Positions 1-10,838 of a DNA stretch of 64,000 bases are shown here, piece after piece (the first letter of the stretch is position 1; every line of letters starts with the position of its first letter). Both the position numbers and the translations under genes were made by a program. The stretch covers positions 806,001-870,000 of the forward strand of contig CAMPOT010000001.1 of the NCBI GenBank assembly GCA_946892665.1, read 5' to 3'. Origin of the DNA: Chryseobacterium sp. Marseille-Q5410 (lineage in GTDB: Bacteria; Bacteroidota; Bacteroidia; Flavobacteriales; Weeksellaceae). The notes under the pieces are model-generated. The model was not told the origin of the DNA and ran no database searches. It saw only the letters and a program-made list of their open reading frames with translations.

Positions 1-198
1 GGCAATGACATTGACCGTATTGCTACCTATTTTTCAAGTGACCATATCAATACATTGAAGGAGTTTAGAAGAGTTTTAGGTAAAGAATACGAAGATATTG
101 GTTTGGATGTTTGGGATTTGATTTTGAATGAAGATCCAATCTATCCTGTGATCTTTAAATTTAGTTTTAATATTTGGGGAACCGCAATGACATTATGA
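1..198 (+). CDS. 3' end of an unidentified protein (partial)
   Basis: The first reading frame is open from the window start to a TGA at 196-198 and gives a 65-residue C-terminus rich in acidic and aromatic residues (it contains EFRRVLGKEYEDIGLD and ends IWGTAMTL). The stop overlaps the next start in an ATGA arrangement, so the two genes are translationally coupled and very likely functionally linked. Because the next gene encodes a receiver domain, a sensor or ATPase partner is one possibility, but nothing in this fragment proves it. Product unknown. Confidence 0.6.
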   Translation, partial: GNDIDRIATYFSSDHINTLKEFRRVLGKEYEDIGLDVWDLILNEDPIYPVIFKFSFNIWGTAMTL

Positions 199-1337
199 TG
201 TATAATATACTTTGGATCGACGATGATCACGAAAAAATGCTGGGTCTGAAAGGCCGTGCAAAAATGGCAAATATCACACTCAATGGCTTTAAGTCAAAGG
301 AAAGTGGTATGGCGGAACTGAAAAAAAATTATCAGAACTATGATGGAGTATTGCTCGATGCCAAATTTTTGGAAAGCGATTCTGATGTGGAAGGTTCAGA
401 AGATACTTTGTTTATTCACCGCACAAGAGATGAAATCAGAGATCTTCCAAAAAAGTTTGAAATTTTCGTGCTTACAGGTCAGGCAGAAGCATTCGACAGT
501 TCTGAATTCAAAAAATCTTTTCAGAATGTATATGTGAAAGGTAGTGATGAGAGCATAAACAAACTGTTCACCGACCTAAAAGCCGCTGCAGACAGACAAC
601 AGGACACACAACTGCGCCACAAATTCCCGGAAGTCTTTAAGATTTTGGATGAAAAATGTATCGGCTCAAAACACAGCGATACCTTGCTTTCGGTGTTGAA
701 AAGTCTTTCCGATGATTCCCTTGCTGGCGTCGATGAAGATTTTACTTCTATTCGTGTGGTTTTGGAAACCATATTCAAGCGACTTTCTGAACTGGAAATT
801 CTACCTGCAAATTTCACCGATGAAAAAGGTTGGATTAATGGCTCTTCAAAATTTATTTCAAACAAACACGAATCCTATTTGCATACAGATTCCGACTTTT
901 TTCATCCAATGGTTCAGGAAACCCTGTTCCGTATTATGAATGTCGTTCAGGACGGCTCACACAACGAGGGAAACCTCAATTATAAATGTGACGATTTTTG
1001 CCGAACTCAAAAAACGGGCTACCTCTATAAAAGCACAGTCTATGCTTTTCTGGATGTGTTGGTATATTTCAGAAAACTGATGGACGACAACCAAAACCCC
1101 GAAGAAAACAGAAAACGTTGGAAAACTAGCGAATCACAATCTAAAACAGGAATCTTGAAACAGGATGAAAATAACAATTTCTTTATAGACGATTGCATTT
1201 TTCAATACAATATAGTTTCTAAAGTTTTAAAACCCGGTGATGTAGTTGAAATCCTTTCCACCAATGCCAATACCAACGCCAAAACAAAAGACAAATACCC
1301 ATTTTTTGTAACCAAGTTTAATAAAATCAACCCTTAG
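195..1337 (+). CDS. Receiver-domain protein linked to a type I restriction operon
   Basis: A 380-residue protein, started at ATG 195 because it overlaps the upstream stop. A TTG 21 bases earlier is also open. The N-terminal ~120 residues look like a response-regulator receiver: acidic pair D10-D11 after ILWI, candidate phospho-acceptor D55 in GVLLDAKF, a threonine in FVLTGQ and a lysine in VYVKG. No DNA-binding output domain is visible, and the remaining ~250 residues match no family I know. It sits 20 bases before hsdM, so it may sense a signal and control or partner the restriction system. Receiver identity is read from motifs; the role is inferred. Confidence 0.7.
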   Translation: MMYNILWIDDDHEKMLGLKGRAKMANITLNGFKSKESGMAELKKNYQNYDGVLLDAKFLESDSDVEGSEDTLFIHRTRDEIRDLPKKFEIFVLTGQAEAFDSSEFKKSFQNVYVKGSDESINKLFTDLKAAADRQQDTQLRHKFPEVFKILDEKCIGSKHSDTLLSVLKSLSDDSLAGVDEDFTSIRVVLETIFKRLSELEILPANFTDEKGWINGSSKFISNKHESYLHTDSDFFHPMVQETLFRIMNVVQDGSHNEGNLNYKCDDFCRTQKTGYLYKSTVYAFLDVLVYFRKLMDDNQNPEENRKRWKTSESQSKTGILKQDENNNFFIDDCIFQYNIVSKVLKPGDVVEILSTNANTNAKTKDKYPFFVTKFNKINP

Positions 1338-1357
1338 AAAATAATTAATAACAATAT

Positions 1358-2890
1358 ATGACCACCCGCCACAAACTCGAAAAAACCCTTTGGCAATCTG
1401 CCGATAAACTGCGTAGCAATATGGATGCTGCCGAATACAAGCACGTGGTTCTCGGGCTTATTTTCCTTAAATATATTTCCGATGCCTTCAAGGAGCATTA
1501 CAACCATCTTGTAGAAACACAGGCAGAAACCGGAGCCGATCCCGAAGATAAGGATGAATATACCGGCGACCGTATTTTCTATGTGCCGCCTTCCGCGCGT
1601 TGGGAGTGGTTGCAGGGACGCGCCAAATTGCCAACTATTGGGAAAGATATAGATGAGGCAATGGATGCTATAGAGAAAGACAATCCTCAACTGAAAGGCG
1701 TTTTGCCAAAAGATTATGCACGGCCTACTTTGGATAAAATGCGTTTGGGCGAACTCATCGATCTTATCGGTTCTATTACGCTTTCGCAAAAAGGAAAAGG
1801 TAAGGACAAAGATATTCTGGGCGAAGTATTCGAATATTTCCTCGGGCAGTTTGCCGATGCCGAAGGCAAGAAAGGAGGTCAATTTTACACGCCGCAGAGT
1901 ATTGTGAAATTACTCGTGGAAATGCTGGAACCGGAAGCTGAAAAACGCTTTTATGATGGTGCTTGCGGAAGTGGTGGGATGTTTGTGCAGAGTGAAAAGT
2001 TCATCGAAATGCACGAGCACCGAAAAGGGAAAATTTCCATTTTCGGGCAGGAAAGCAATCCTACAACCTATCGTTTGGCAAAAATGAACCTTGCCATTCG
2101 TGGAATTGAAGCCAAAATTGAACTGGGCGACACTTTGCTCAACGATAAATTCCCGAATCAGAAGGTGGATTATGTTATTGCAAATCCGCCGTTCAATGTG
2201 AGCGATTATAAAATCAATGCTTCCGAAAAGGAGAAATATAAATTCGGAATGCCGTATGAAGGCAACGCCAACTTTGCGTGGCTGCAGCACTTCATCAGCA
2301 AACTGGCACCTTACGGAACTGCGGGCATTGTGTTGGCCAACGGAAGTATGACTTCCGAAACCGGAACCGAAGGCCAAATCCGTAAGGAACTTATAGAAAA
2401 TAATATGGTGGACTGTATGGTGGCGCTTCCCGCACAACTGTTTTACAACACGGGTATTTCTGCCTGTCTTTGGTTTTTAAGACGCAACCGCGAAGGCAAT
2501 TCCAAATTCCGGAACCGTTGGGACGAGATTCTCTTTATCGATGCCTCTAAAATGGGCAAAATGATCAGCCGTAAACAGCGCGAACTGGAACCTGCGGACA
2601 TCCAAAAAATTGCAGATACCTACCACAACTGGCGCTTGGCAAATCCCAAAGCAGAATATCAGGATGAAGCCGGCTTCTGCAAATCGGCAAGTATTACAGA
2701 AATTCGCAAGCATAATTATATGCTTACACCGGGAAGATATATCGAGTTTAAAAAAGAGGAAGAAGACGATGAAGTATTTCAGGAAAAAATGCAGCGTTTA
2801 ACCGCCATGCTTCGCGAGCAGATGGTGCTTTCTGCAAAACAGGATGCGAAAATAAAAGAAAATTTGGCTTCAATTGGTTTTGAAATATGA
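1358..2890 (+). CDS. hsdM: Type I restriction-modification methyltransferase subunit
   Basis: A 510-residue N6-adenine methyltransferase subunit. It contains an N-terminal HsdM helical domain (residues ~5-150), the AdoMet-binding motif DGACGSGG near residues 199-206, and the catalytic NPPF motif at 276-279. QFYTPQSIV before motif I is typical of HsdM. With HsdS it methylates the recognition site and protects host DNA; with HsdR it forms the restriction complex. Its stop overlaps the hsdS start in an ATGA arrangement. Length and all motifs are intact, so it should be active. Confidence 0.96.
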   Translation: MTTRHKLEKTLWQSADKLRSNMDAAEYKHVVLGLIFLKYISDAFKEHYNHLVETQAETGADPEDKDEYTGDRIFYVPPSARWEWLQGRAKLPTIGKDIDEAMDAIEKDNPQLKGVLPKDYARPTLDKMRLGELIDLIGSITLSQKGKGKDKDILGEVFEYFLGQFADAEGKKGGQFYTPQSIVKLLVEMLEPEAEKRFYDGACGSGGMFVQSEKFIEMHEHRKGKISIFGQESNPTTYRLAKMNLAIRGIEAKIELGDTLLNDKFPNQKVDYVIANPPFNVSDYKINASEKEKYKFGMPYEGNANFAWLQHFISKLAPYGTAGIVLANGSMTSETGTEGQIRKELIENNMVDCMVALPAQLFYNTGISACLWFLRRNREGNSKFRNRWDEILFIDASKMGKMISRKQRELEPADIQKIADTYHNWRLANPKAEYQDEAGFCKSASITEIRKHNYMLTPGRYIEFKKEEEDDEVFQEKMQRLTAMLREQMVLSAKQDAKIKENLASIGFEI

Positions 2891-4032
2891 GTGAAAATAA
2901 TTGGACACCAACACCTTTGGGTGAAATTTTAGAAATAAAATATGGCAAAGATCATAAGCATTTGGCTGATGGTGAATTTCCGGTTTTTGGTTCAGGAGGC
3001 ATAATGCGATATGCAGAAAAACCTCTTTATGATAAACCAAGTATATTAATTCCGCGTAAAGGAACTTTGAGCAATCTTTTTTATGTTGATAAACCATTTT
3101 GGTCTGTTGACACGATGTTCTATACTAAAATCAATGAACAAAATAATTCAAAATACATATATTATTTTTTAAAATCAATTGATCTTGCAGCATTAAATGT
3201 AGGTTCTGCAGTTCCAAGTTTGACGACAGAAGTTCTTAATAATGTTGAGATAAAATTGCCTAATCGCAAAACTCAAGATAAAATCGCATCCATTCTATCC
3301 TCATTAGACGATAAAATAGAACTCAACAATCAAATGAACCAAACCCTGGAGCAAATCGCACAGGCCATCTTCAAAGAATGGTTTGTAGATTTCAACTTCC
3401 CCGGCTTTGATGGAAATCTCTTGGATGGTTTGCCGAAAGGATGGCGGAAAGGGAAGTTGGGAGAATTAGTAAAGGTAATTTCTAAAGGAACTACTCCAAC
3501 TCAAAACGATATCGAAGGATTGATCACAAATATTCCATTTATTAAGGTTAAAGATATTTCTGAAAATGGAACATTAAATTTTAGCAGTTTAGAATTAATA
3601 CCGGAAGAAATTCATTTAGGCAAATTGAAAAGATCAATATTATTAAAAGATGATATTTTATTTTCTATTGCTGGAACTATAGGAAGAGTTGCAACAGTTC
3701 CTCAACAGTTGGATAATTCAAACTGCAACCAAGCGGTTGCTTTTATAAGGCTTTTGGATAAGAGCACATTTTTAGAATATATTTATTTATTATTGAGTAC
3801 CGATGATGTTCAATCAAAAATCAAATCAAATATAGTTCAGGGAGTTCAGGCAAATGTCAGTCTTACGGTTTTGAATAACATAGAAATTAATATCCCGACA
3901 GATAATTTGATGATTCAATGGAAAAAAATTATTGAACCAATTTTCAAGAAGTTTAACAATAATTTAGATGAAAATCAGACTTTGGAAGAAATTAAGCAAA
4001 AATTATTGCCAAAATTGTTATCTGATAAATAA
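2887..4032 (+). CDS. hsdS: Type I restriction specificity subunit
   Basis: A 381-residue specificity subunit with the usual two-half layout: target recognition domain 1 (residues ~1-130), a central conserved helix region (LSSLDDKIELNNQMNQTLEQ, ~137-170), target recognition domain 2 (~180-330), and a C-terminal helix (LDENQTLEEIKQKLLPKLL). The two domains set the bipartite DNA target, which cannot be predicted here. The second domain is more A/T-rich than hsdM, as expected for exchangeable recognition domains. I see no inverted hsdS fragments nearby that would allow phase-variable shuffling. Confidence 0.94.
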   Translation: MSENNWTPTPLGEILEIKYGKDHKHLADGEFPVFGSGGIMRYAEKPLYDKPSILIPRKGTLSNLFYVDKPFWSVDTMFYTKINEQNNSKYIYYFLKSIDLAALNVGSAVPSLTTEVLNNVEIKLPNRKTQDKIASILSSLDDKIELNNQMNQTLEQIAQAIFKEWFVDFNFPGFDGNLLDGLPKGWRKGKLGELVKVISKGTTPTQNDIEGLITNIPFIKVKDISENGTLNFSSLELIPEEIHLGKLKRSILLKDDILFSIAGTIGRVATVPQQLDNSNCNQAVAFIRLLDKSTFLEYIYLLLSTDDVQSKIKSNIVQGVQANVSLTVLNNIEINIPTDNLMIQWKKIIEPIFKKFNNNLDENQTLEEIKQKLLPKLLSDK

Positions 4033-4127
4033 CTGTAACTCAAATAATATTTCAACATTAAGAAAAATACCAATAGGAAAGAAAATTTACAATGAACATT
4101 AAAAAAGTAAAAAAGTAAAAAAAACCA

Positions 4128-5900
4128 ATGGAAGATATTTTTAAGCCGTTAAGTTTAACAATCGGAGAATTATTTATCAACAAAGATGCGCTTTACCAAA
4201 TACCGCGCTACCAAAGACCATATTCTTGGGGCGATGATCAGTTGGAGAAACTCTGGGACGACCTGATGGAAGCCAAAACTGCCGGCGAAGCCAATTACTT
4301 TCTCGGTTCAGTAATCACTGCAAAGCCGGAAGAGTCTTCCAATTATCTGGATGTGGTTGATGGGCAGCAGCGTTTAACAACTTTGCTGATTTTGTTCTGT
4401 GTTGCCCGCGACTTGTTTCCTTCACTTAATCATCAGATATTGGATACAGATCCTTACGCCATTGATCATAAGATTCTAGGTTCAGCCATCCGTTTCAACG
4501 ACCGTTTCGAGCGGTTGAGACTGCGCACCCATTCCAACCACGAAAGCGATTTTCAGGAACTCGTGCTTAAAGAAGGTAATGCCGTTAAAAACAGAAAACC
4601 CTACAAAAAGGATTTAAGAATTGAAGTGGCACCGAAATACAAATTTCAGAACACTTCAAGTTTCTTTAAAGAAAAACTGTTGGGATTGGGAGAAGAACAG
4701 GCAGGTGAATTTATCAATTACCTATTCAATAATGTGAAGATTATCCGTATCGACTGTCAGTCGGTAAGTTTTGCGATAAAACTTTTTCAGGTGCTGAACG
4801 ACCGTGGTCTTGACCTGTCCAATGCTGACCTTATTAAGAGTTTCCTTATCGGGAAAATTCATAAAAAATACGAAGGGGACGATGAACTGAAAAAGCAGAA
4901 AGAAGAACAGTTTATGGACGATTGGAAGTATTGCGAAACCATAGCGCAGGACACCTACGAAACAATGAACAACCTCTTTGTAATGTATGAATACTTTCTG
5001 TTGGCAAAAAATCCGGAAAAATCTTTATATGATGAACTGAAAAATCTTTTTGAAAATCTTGATGCCAATGAAACGATAAGCGACTTTAAGAAATTTGCCA
5101 CACTTTACAAAGAGCAGATTTATTATCGTGAAGATGCACTGATGTACAGTTTCTATTATCTGCGCTGGACAATGTACTGGAAGAGTATTGTGCTTACGGC
5201 TTTACATACCGGATATCCGGAATATGAAGAATTCCTGAAAGTGTTCCGAAGATATTATTATCTGAACTGGATTGCCGGCAATACACTAACAAAAATTAAA
5301 CAGACATCTTTCAACATTATAGCGTGGTTAAAAGCCAAAAAACCGCTGTCAGAAATTAATGAAGAATTGGAAAAACAGTTAAATCCTGATGTGGTGCGCC
5401 GTGCAACAGAAAATCTGAACGGAGATATGTATTTTGAGGCGTGGAGCAAACCGCTCTTGTTTATTTTGGAATACAAAAATCAGGACAGTCCGAAATACTT
5501 AACAATGGCAGACAGAAATATCCATATAGAGCATATTTTACCTCGTGCTTATGATAAAAACGAACACTGGAAACACTTCAAAGAAGTGCCGCATATTGAT
5601 ACTTGGATTAATCGTGGGGCAAACCTTACTTTATTAAGCGGACAGAAAAATATTGCAGCAAGTAATAATAAATTTGAAGATAAAATAAACGCCTATAATG
5701 GTCACGGTTATCACAGTGTAAATGATGATAAAGTAACTTCTTTTGTAATTTCACAGAAAATAGTGAACGATTATAACAGCAACAAATTTGAAAAGTCGTG
5801 GAATGTTGATGCAATCAACGACCGTTGGAACTGGTTCTACAATCAGGTTGCGCACGAATTTCAAATAGATTTGGCAGAAATTCAATCCAATAAACTGTAA
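4128..5900 (+). CDS. DUF262/DUF1524 (GmrSD-like) nuclease inside the hsd operon
   Basis: A 590-residue protein with the DUF262 signature (IPRYQRPYSWG near residue 25; DGQQRLTT starting at D78), a ParB/Srx-like NTP-binding fold, and a C-terminal DUF1524 HNH-like motif (HIEHILPRAY from H466, with a later asparagine in NRGANLTLL). This pairing is known from the type IV restriction enzyme GmrSD, which uses NTP and attacks modified phage DNA. It lies between hsdS (95 bases) and hsdR (3 bases), so it is probably co-transcribed and adds a second barrier against phages with modified DNA. Substrate range is not shown. Confidence 0.88.
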   Translation: MEDIFKPLSLTIGELFINKDALYQIPRYQRPYSWGDDQLEKLWDDLMEAKTAGEANYFLGSVITAKPEESSNYLDVVDGQQRLTTLLILFCVARDLFPSLNHQILDTDPYAIDHKILGSAIRFNDRFERLRLRTHSNHESDFQELVLKEGNAVKNRKPYKKDLRIEVAPKYKFQNTSSFFKEKLLGLGEEQAGEFINYLFNNVKIIRIDCQSVSFAIKLFQVLNDRGLDLSNADLIKSFLIGKIHKKYEGDDELKKQKEEQFMDDWKYCETIAQDTYETMNNLFVMYEYFLLAKNPEKSLYDELKNLFENLDANETISDFKKFATLYKEQIYYREDALMYSFYYLRWTMYWKSIVLTALHTGYPEYEEFLKVFRRYYYLNWIAGNTLTKIKQTSFNIIAWLKAKKPLSEINEELEKQLNPDVVRRATENLNGDMYFEAWSKPLLFILEYKNQDSPKYLTMADRNIHIEHILPRAYDKNEHWKHFKEVPHIDTWINRGANLTLLSGQKNIAASNNKFEDKINAYNGHGYHSVNDDKVTSFVISQKIVNDYNSNKFEKSWNVDAINDRWNWFYNQVAHEFQIDLAEIQSNKL

Positions 5901-5903
5901 GGG

Positions 5904-8900
5904 ATGAGAAACAGCATTACCGAAAACGAAATAGAGGAAGTAGCCATCAGTTGGCTGCAGAACCTGGGTTACGAATATGTGTTGGGAACAGATATTTCCC
6001 CCGATGGTGCTTTTCCCGAAAGGGAATATACCGAAGTCGTCCTCGCACAGCGTCTCGGTAATGCGATTGACCGTTTAAATCCTGATCTGTCGTTCGATGC
6101 AAAAGATGCCGCTATAAAAAAAGTCCTGCGCACCGAAAGTCCCGATGCACTCATCAACAACGAAACTTTCCACAAATACCTTACCGAAGGCGTGGAAGTG
6201 GATGTGCGCAAAGAAGACGGTGTGCGTGGTGAACAGGTCATTCTGGTAGATTTTGAAAATCCGTTGAATAACGAATTTTTGGTCGTAAATCAGTTTACGG
6301 TAGTAGTAGGCAATGTCAACAAAAGACCGGATCTTATTCTGTTTATCAACGGGCTTCCTTTGGTAGTCATAGAAATTAAAAATGCAACGGATGAAAATGC
6401 AACGGTAAAATCAGCATTCAATCAGTTGCAGACTTACAAGCAATACATCCCGTCACTGTTCACATACAACAGTTTGCTCATAGCAACCGATGGTTGGGAT
6501 GCACTTTGCGGAACCGTTACAAGCGACTGGAGACGCTTTATGAGTTGGAAAACCAAAGACGGCAAAACCACTGAAGACACTTTGCAACCGCAATTGGAAG
6601 TAATGTTCAGCGGTATGCTGAATCCTGCAACGCTGCTCGACCTTATAAAACATTTCATCGTTTTTGAGAAAACCGATAAAAAGACACTCAAAAAAGTGGC
6701 GGCATATCACCAATACTACGCGGTAAACAAAGCCGTGAAAAGCACGGTAACGGCGAGTCAGTTCGATGGTTCGCGTCAGGGTGGTGTTGTTTGGCATACA
6801 CAGGGAAGCGGCAAAAGTTTGAGTATGGTGTTCTATTCCGGAAAACTTATCCTGGAACAGCAAATGGAAAACCCAACATTGGTAGTGCTCACAGACCGCA
6901 ATGATTTGGATGATCAGTTGTTTGAAACCTTTACCAACTGCAGACAGTTGCTTCGGCAAATGCCGCAACAGGCAGAAGACCGTAAACATTTGCGAAACAT
7001 TCTCAATGTGGCTTCAGGAGGTATTGTAATTACAACCATTCAGAAATTTATGCCGATGGAATCGGATATTGTTTCAGAAGATTATCCTGCGCAGGTCAGC
7101 GAAACACGGGCTGAATATATCGGTGCCGAAATAAAAGCACTAAGCCAACGCCGCAATATTGTTGTTATTGCTGATGAAGCACACCGCAGTCAGTATGATT
7201 TTATTGACGGTTATGCAAAACATTTGCGCGACGCCTTGCCAAAGGCAACCTTTATTGGTTTTACAGGAACACCGATTGAAACTGGAGATAAAAATACACA
7301 GGCGGTTTTCGGAAATTATGTGGATATATACGATATTCAGCAGGCGGTGGAAGATAAAGCCACTGTTCCTATATTTTACGAGAGCCGTTTGGCAAAAGTA
7401 AATTTCAATGAAGATGAAAAAGTTAAACTCGATCAGGAATTTGAGGAACTCACTGAAAATGAAGAAGTAACTGACCGTCAGCGTCTGCGTTCACGCTGGA
7501 CGCGCCTTGAAGCAGTAATAGGAAGTCCTACACGGTTAAAAAAAATCGCAGAAGATATTGTAAAGCATTTTGAGAACCGTGCTTCGGTTTTAGAAGGAAA
7601 AGCAATGATTGTGTGTATGAGTCGCCGCATTTGTGTGGAATTATACAATGAAATCATCAAAATAAAACCGGATTGGCATTCCGATGATGATGATAAAGGC
7701 GTAATTAAAGTAATTATGACCGGTTCCTCAAGCGATCAGTTGCAAATGCAGCCGCATATTCGTAACAAACCTCGAAGAAAAGCCATTGGCGATCGTCTTA
7801 AAAATCCGGAAGATCCGTTGAAATTAGTCATCGTGCGTGATATGTGGTTAACAGGTTTTGATGCACCGGCATTGCATACTTTGTATGTGGATAAACCGAT
7901 GCGTGGACATAACCTGATGCAGGCCATTGCGAGAGTAAACCGTGTATTTACAGAAGGCAAAGAAGGTGGTTTGGTAGTAGATTACCTGGGTATTGCACAG
8001 GAACTCAAAACCGCTTTGGCTGAATATACGGCAAGTGGCGGTGAAGGAACACCAACGCTCGATCAGGAAGTAGCAGTTGCCAAAATGCTCGAATTGCACG
8101 AAGCAGTGGAATATCAGTTGAGACATTTCGATTGGCGGAAATTCTTTACATTATCTCCCGAACAGAAACTGAAATACATTCCTGTAATTGTAGATTATAT
8201 CTTCAGTCAGGAAAACGGAGAACAGAGTTTTGTAGATAACACTTCAAAACTGCTGAAGGCATTTGCCATTTCTGTTCCTCACGAAAAAGCACTAGAAATC
8301 AGAAACGATGTAGCACTGTTTCAGGCAATCAAATCAAGACTTGTTAAGATTTCGGACAGAAATGAAGGCGGGAAATCAGATGAGGAACTGGAGACGGCAA
8401 TCAAACAGATCATTTCAGAAGCCATTACCACAGATAATGTGGTGGATATTTTCGATGCAGCCGGATTAAAGAAACCAAGTATTGAAATCCTCGACGAACA
8501 TTTTCTGCAGGAACTGAAAAACCTTCCACAGAAAAATCTTGCTGTAGAACTTTTGAAAAAACTCTTAAAAAACGAAATTAAGAAACGCTCGAAAATAAGT
8601 ATTGTAGAAAGTAAAAAGTTTTCAGAAATGTTGGAAGATGCAATCAACCGTTACCACAATGGAATGATTGATACCGTGCAATTTCTCGAAGAAGTGCTCA
8701 TTCCTTTTGCAAAACAGATCAAAGAATCCGACCGCCGCGGCGAAAGTCTGGGCCTCGACTACCGCGAATATGCATTCTATACCGCTTTGGAAGTAAATAA
8801 CAGCGCAGTATCAATTTTAGGAGACGAAACTTTGAAGCATATATCACAGGAACTGTTGATGTCAGTCCGCAAAAGCACAACCATTGACTGGACAATAAAA

Positions 8901-9050
8901 GAATCCGTGCAGGCAGATTTACGCCGTAACATCCGTAGGATTTTAAGAAAGTTTGGTTATCCGCCGGATCTTCAGGAAAAAGCAGTGGAAACCGTAATCA
9001 ATCAGGCGAAAGTCCTTGCAGAAGATTTGGTAAATGCTGGGGATTTGTAA
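5904..9050 (+). CDS. hsdR: Type I restriction endonuclease/translocase subunit
   Basis: A 1048-residue HsdR, normal for the family. The N-terminal PD-(D/E)XK nuclease has EIK near residues 156-158 ([10 protein letters not shown]) with PDLILF just before it. The superfamily 2 motor follows: Walker A GSGKS near 301-305, DEAH box at ~424 (IADEAHRSQ), and later helicase motifs including TGTPIE and QAIARVNR. The C-terminus is helical and likely docks to HsdM. The start follows the DUF262 stop by three bases. No frameshift is seen. Confidence 0.96.
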   Translation: MRNSITENEIEEVAISWLQNLGYEYVLGTDISPDGAFPEREYTEVVLAQRLGNAIDRLNPDLSFDAKDAAIKKVLRTESPDALINNETFHKYLTEGVEVDVRKEDGVRGEQVILVDFENPLNNEFLVVNQFTVVVGNVNKRPDLILFINGLPLVVIEIKNATDENATVKSAFNQLQTYKQYIPSLFTYNSLLIATDGWDALCGTVTSDWRRFMSWKTKDGKTTEDTLQPQLEVMFSGMLNPATLLDLIKHFIVFEKTDKKTLKKVAAYHQYYAVNKAVKSTVTASQFDGSRQGGVVWHTQGSGKSLSMVFYSGKLILEQQMENPTLVVLTDRNDLDDQLFETFTNCRQLLRQMPQQAEDRKHLRNILNVASGGIVITTIQKFMPMESDIVSEDYPAQVSETRAEYIGAEIKALSQRRNIVVIADEAHRSQYDFIDGYAKHLRDALPKATFIGFTGTPIETGDKNTQAVFGNYVDIYDIQQAVEDKATVPIFYESRLAKVNFNEDEKVKLDQEFEELTENEEVTDRQRLRSRWTRLEAVIGSPTRLKKIAEDIVKHFENRASVLEGKAMIVCMSRRICVELYNEIIKIKPDWHSDDDDKGVIKVIMTGSSSDQLQMQPHIRNKPRRKAIGDRLKNPEDPLKLVIVRDMWLTGFDAPALHTLYVDKPMRGHNLMQAIARVNRVFTEGKEGGLVVDYLGIAQELKTALAEYTASGGEGTPTLDQEVAVAKMLELHEAVEYQLRHFDWRKFFTLSPEQKLKYIPVIVDYIFSQENGEQSFVDNTSKLLKAFAISVPHEKALEIRNDVALFQAIKSRLVKISDRNEGGKSDEELETAIKQIISEAITTDNVVDIFDAAGLKKPSIEILDEHFLQELKNLPQKNLAVELLKKLLKNEIKKRSKISIVESKKFSEMLEDAINRYHNGMIDTVQFLEEVLIPFAKQIKESDRRGESLGLDYREYAFYTALEVNNSAVSILGDETLKHISQELLMSVRKSTTIDWTIKESVQADLRRNIRRILRKFGYPPDLQEKAVETVINQAKVLAEDLVNAGDL

Positions 9051-9080
9051 ATTGAAAATTGTTAAACAGAAATCATTAAA

Positions 9081-9719
9081 ATGGAAGATAATCCCACAAT
9101 TTATACAGTTGGTCACTCAAACCATCCAATAGATTTTTTTATTGAACTCATTCAGGAATATAAAGTTGATTGTATAATTGATGTCCGAAGTATGGCAGCA
9201 AGTAAATATAATCCTCAATTCAACAAGGAAGATTTAAAAAAATCATTAGCAAAGGTTGGTATTAAATACAGCCATTTTGAAGAAGAATTTGGTGCCAGAC
9301 AAAAGGATCCTGACTTATTGGATGAGGACGGGCAGGTTGATTTTGAGAAAGTCCGTAAGTTTTGGCTTTTTAAAAACGGCGTGGAAAAATTATGGAAAGG
9401 AGTTGAGCACGGGCTTACAATGTCATTAATGTGTTCTGAAGGAGAACCACTGGATTGTCATAGATTTTCAATGATTGCAATTCAACTGGAAAAAGAAGGA
9501 TTTGATATTAAGCATATTATGAAAGATAAAACCTTAAAATCAAATGCAGATTTAGAGGCTCAACTCTTAAAGAAATATGAGAAGAAAATACCGCATCCGG
9601 ACATATTCAATCCTGACTTAACAGTTGATGATCAGTTGAAAGTAGCATATCACTTGAAAAATAAAGAAATCGGATTTATGCCTTATTCTAAAAACCCTTA
9701 TACCGAAGATTATGATTAA
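9081..9719 (+). CDS. DUF488 family protein, long form
   Basis: A 212-residue DUF488 protein: IYTVGHSNHP at the N-terminus, DVRS near residue 37, and CSEGEPLDCHRF near 125, the cysteine-containing signature of the family. Biochemical function is not established; DUF488 genes are frequent in defence and stress neighbourhoods. It starts 30 bases after hsdR and overlaps the following, shorter DUF488 gene by 8 bases, so the pair is probably translated together. The long C-terminal extension (after ~150) is not part of the core domain. Confidence 0.85.
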   Translation: MEDNPTIYTVGHSNHPIDFFIELIQEYKVDCIIDVRSMAASKYNPQFNKEDLKKSLAKVGIKYSHFEEEFGARQKDPDLLDEDGQVDFEKVRKFWLFKNGVEKLWKGVEHGLTMSLMCSEGEPLDCHRFSMIAIQLEKEGFDIKHIMKDKTLKSNADLEAQLLKKYEKKIPHPDIFNPDLTVDDQLKVAYHLKNKEIGFMPYSKNPYTEDYD

Positions 9720-10152
9720 ACTGTTTACCATTGGATTTACTGGTAAATCCGCCGAAGGTTTTTTTGACCTTTTGAAGAATGCTGATGTCAGCAAAATTGT
9801 TGATACCAGAATTAACAATGTTTCTCAACTTTCGGGCTTTGCCAAAGGCGCCGATTTAAAGTTTTTTGCAAAAGAAATTGGCGATATGTCCTATGTTCAT
9901 AATGTAGATTTTGCGCCTACAAAAGAATTACTGGCAGATTACAGAAATAAAAAAATGAACTGGAAAGAATATGAAGATGCTTACCTCAATCTCTTGGATA
10001 TGCGAAAAATTATTCAAAAAGTTAATGTAGAAGATTTGCATCAAAACTGTCTTTTGTGCAGCGAACATACACCGGAAAAATGCCACAGAAGACTGTTGGC
10101 AGAATATTTAAAAAATGTAAGAAACGACATAGAAATTACTCACCTAATCTAA
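9712..10152 (+). CDS. DUF488 family protein, short form
   Basis: A 146-residue second DUF488 member with TIGFTGKSAEGF at the N-terminus and CSEHTPEKCHRRLLAEYL near the C-terminus. The conserved cysteine and CHR triad are present, so it is probably intact. It is diverged from its upstream neighbour rather than a recent duplicate. The 8-base overlap with that gene and the 11-base gap to the next gene place it in the same operon. Confidence 0.85.
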   Translation: MIKLFTIGFTGKSAEGFFDLLKNADVSKIVDTRINNVSQLSGFAKGADLKFFAKEIGDMSYVHNVDFAPTKELLADYRNKKMNWKEYEDAYLNLLDMRKIIQKVNVEDLHQNCLLCSEHTPEKCHRRLLAEYLKNVRNDIEITHLI

Positions 10153-10163
10153 AACAGTTTACT

Positions 10164-10817
10164 ATGGCTATAAAAAGATTTGTTTGTTTGGCAAATTCAT
10201 TTAAAGAAGGCGGTAGATGTTTGGCAGGTATTGAGTTGGATAATGACAATAAACCTGTTTTTGAGAGAAACAGACCAAAATGGTTGAGACCTGTCTCTAA
10301 TAATGAACACGGCGCAGTTGAAACCGCTTTGGCGGCGCATTTAAACATACTTGACATTGTGGAATTTGATATGCTTGATTTTACTTCGTTAAACACCTAT
10401 CAAAATGAAAATGTTTCTTTTGTGCCGGGTTCTTTGCGGGTGATTGGTCAGTTTCAAAAGTCAGATCTTGAACAAATCTGCGATGATAGATTTCTATTGT
10501 TTGGAAATAGAGGAAAGGCAATTCATAAAGATAAAATTAATTCTTTAGATCACTCGTTGTTATTGATTAAACCAAAAGAGTTTGAAGTAGTAGAAAGACG
10601 CTATGATGATAATGAATATCCACAGCAAAGGATTCTTTTTAAGTTCAACGAAATAAATTATGATCTACCGATAACAGATCCGGTTTTTTTACGGAAATTT
10701 CAGGCAGATCCTTCATTTGTTCAGGATATTGAGCAGATATATGTTTCAATGTCAGTTGGTGTTATTCATAATGACTGGTATAACAAATTGGTTGCAGGGA
10801 TCATTTCTGCAGATTAA
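10164..10817 (+). CDS. Dual-OB-domain-like protein
   Basis: A 217-residue protein starting at ATG 10164 (MAIKRFVCLANS). An open frame continues upstream but overlaps the DUF488 gene and is not needed. The N-terminal region with CLANS, a GGRCLAGIE segment and RPKWLRPVS resembles the family named dual OB domain-containing protein, made of two beta-barrel folds and often found beside DUF488 genes in defence islands. That assignment is from memory of the family and is moderate. No catalytic motif is visible. It is co-directional and closely spaced with both neighbours. Confidence 0.6.
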   Translation: MAIKRFVCLANSFKEGGRCLAGIELDNDNKPVFERNRPKWLRPVSNNEHGAVETALAAHLNILDIVEFDMLDFTSLNTYQNENVSFVPGSLRVIGQFQKSDLEQICDDRFLLFGNRGKAIHKDKINSLDHSLLLIKPKEFEVVERRYDDNEYPQQRILFKFNEINYDLPITDPVFLRKFQADPSFVQDIEQIYVSMSVGVIHNDWYNKLVAGIISAD

Positions 10818-10838
10818 ATAATACTTGGTTTTTTTCTT

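Noticed and set aside
10056-10163. Upstream extension of the dual-OB-like gene
   Set aside because: It would overlap the DUF488 gene in another frame; ATG 10164 fits the conserved start and the operon spacing.
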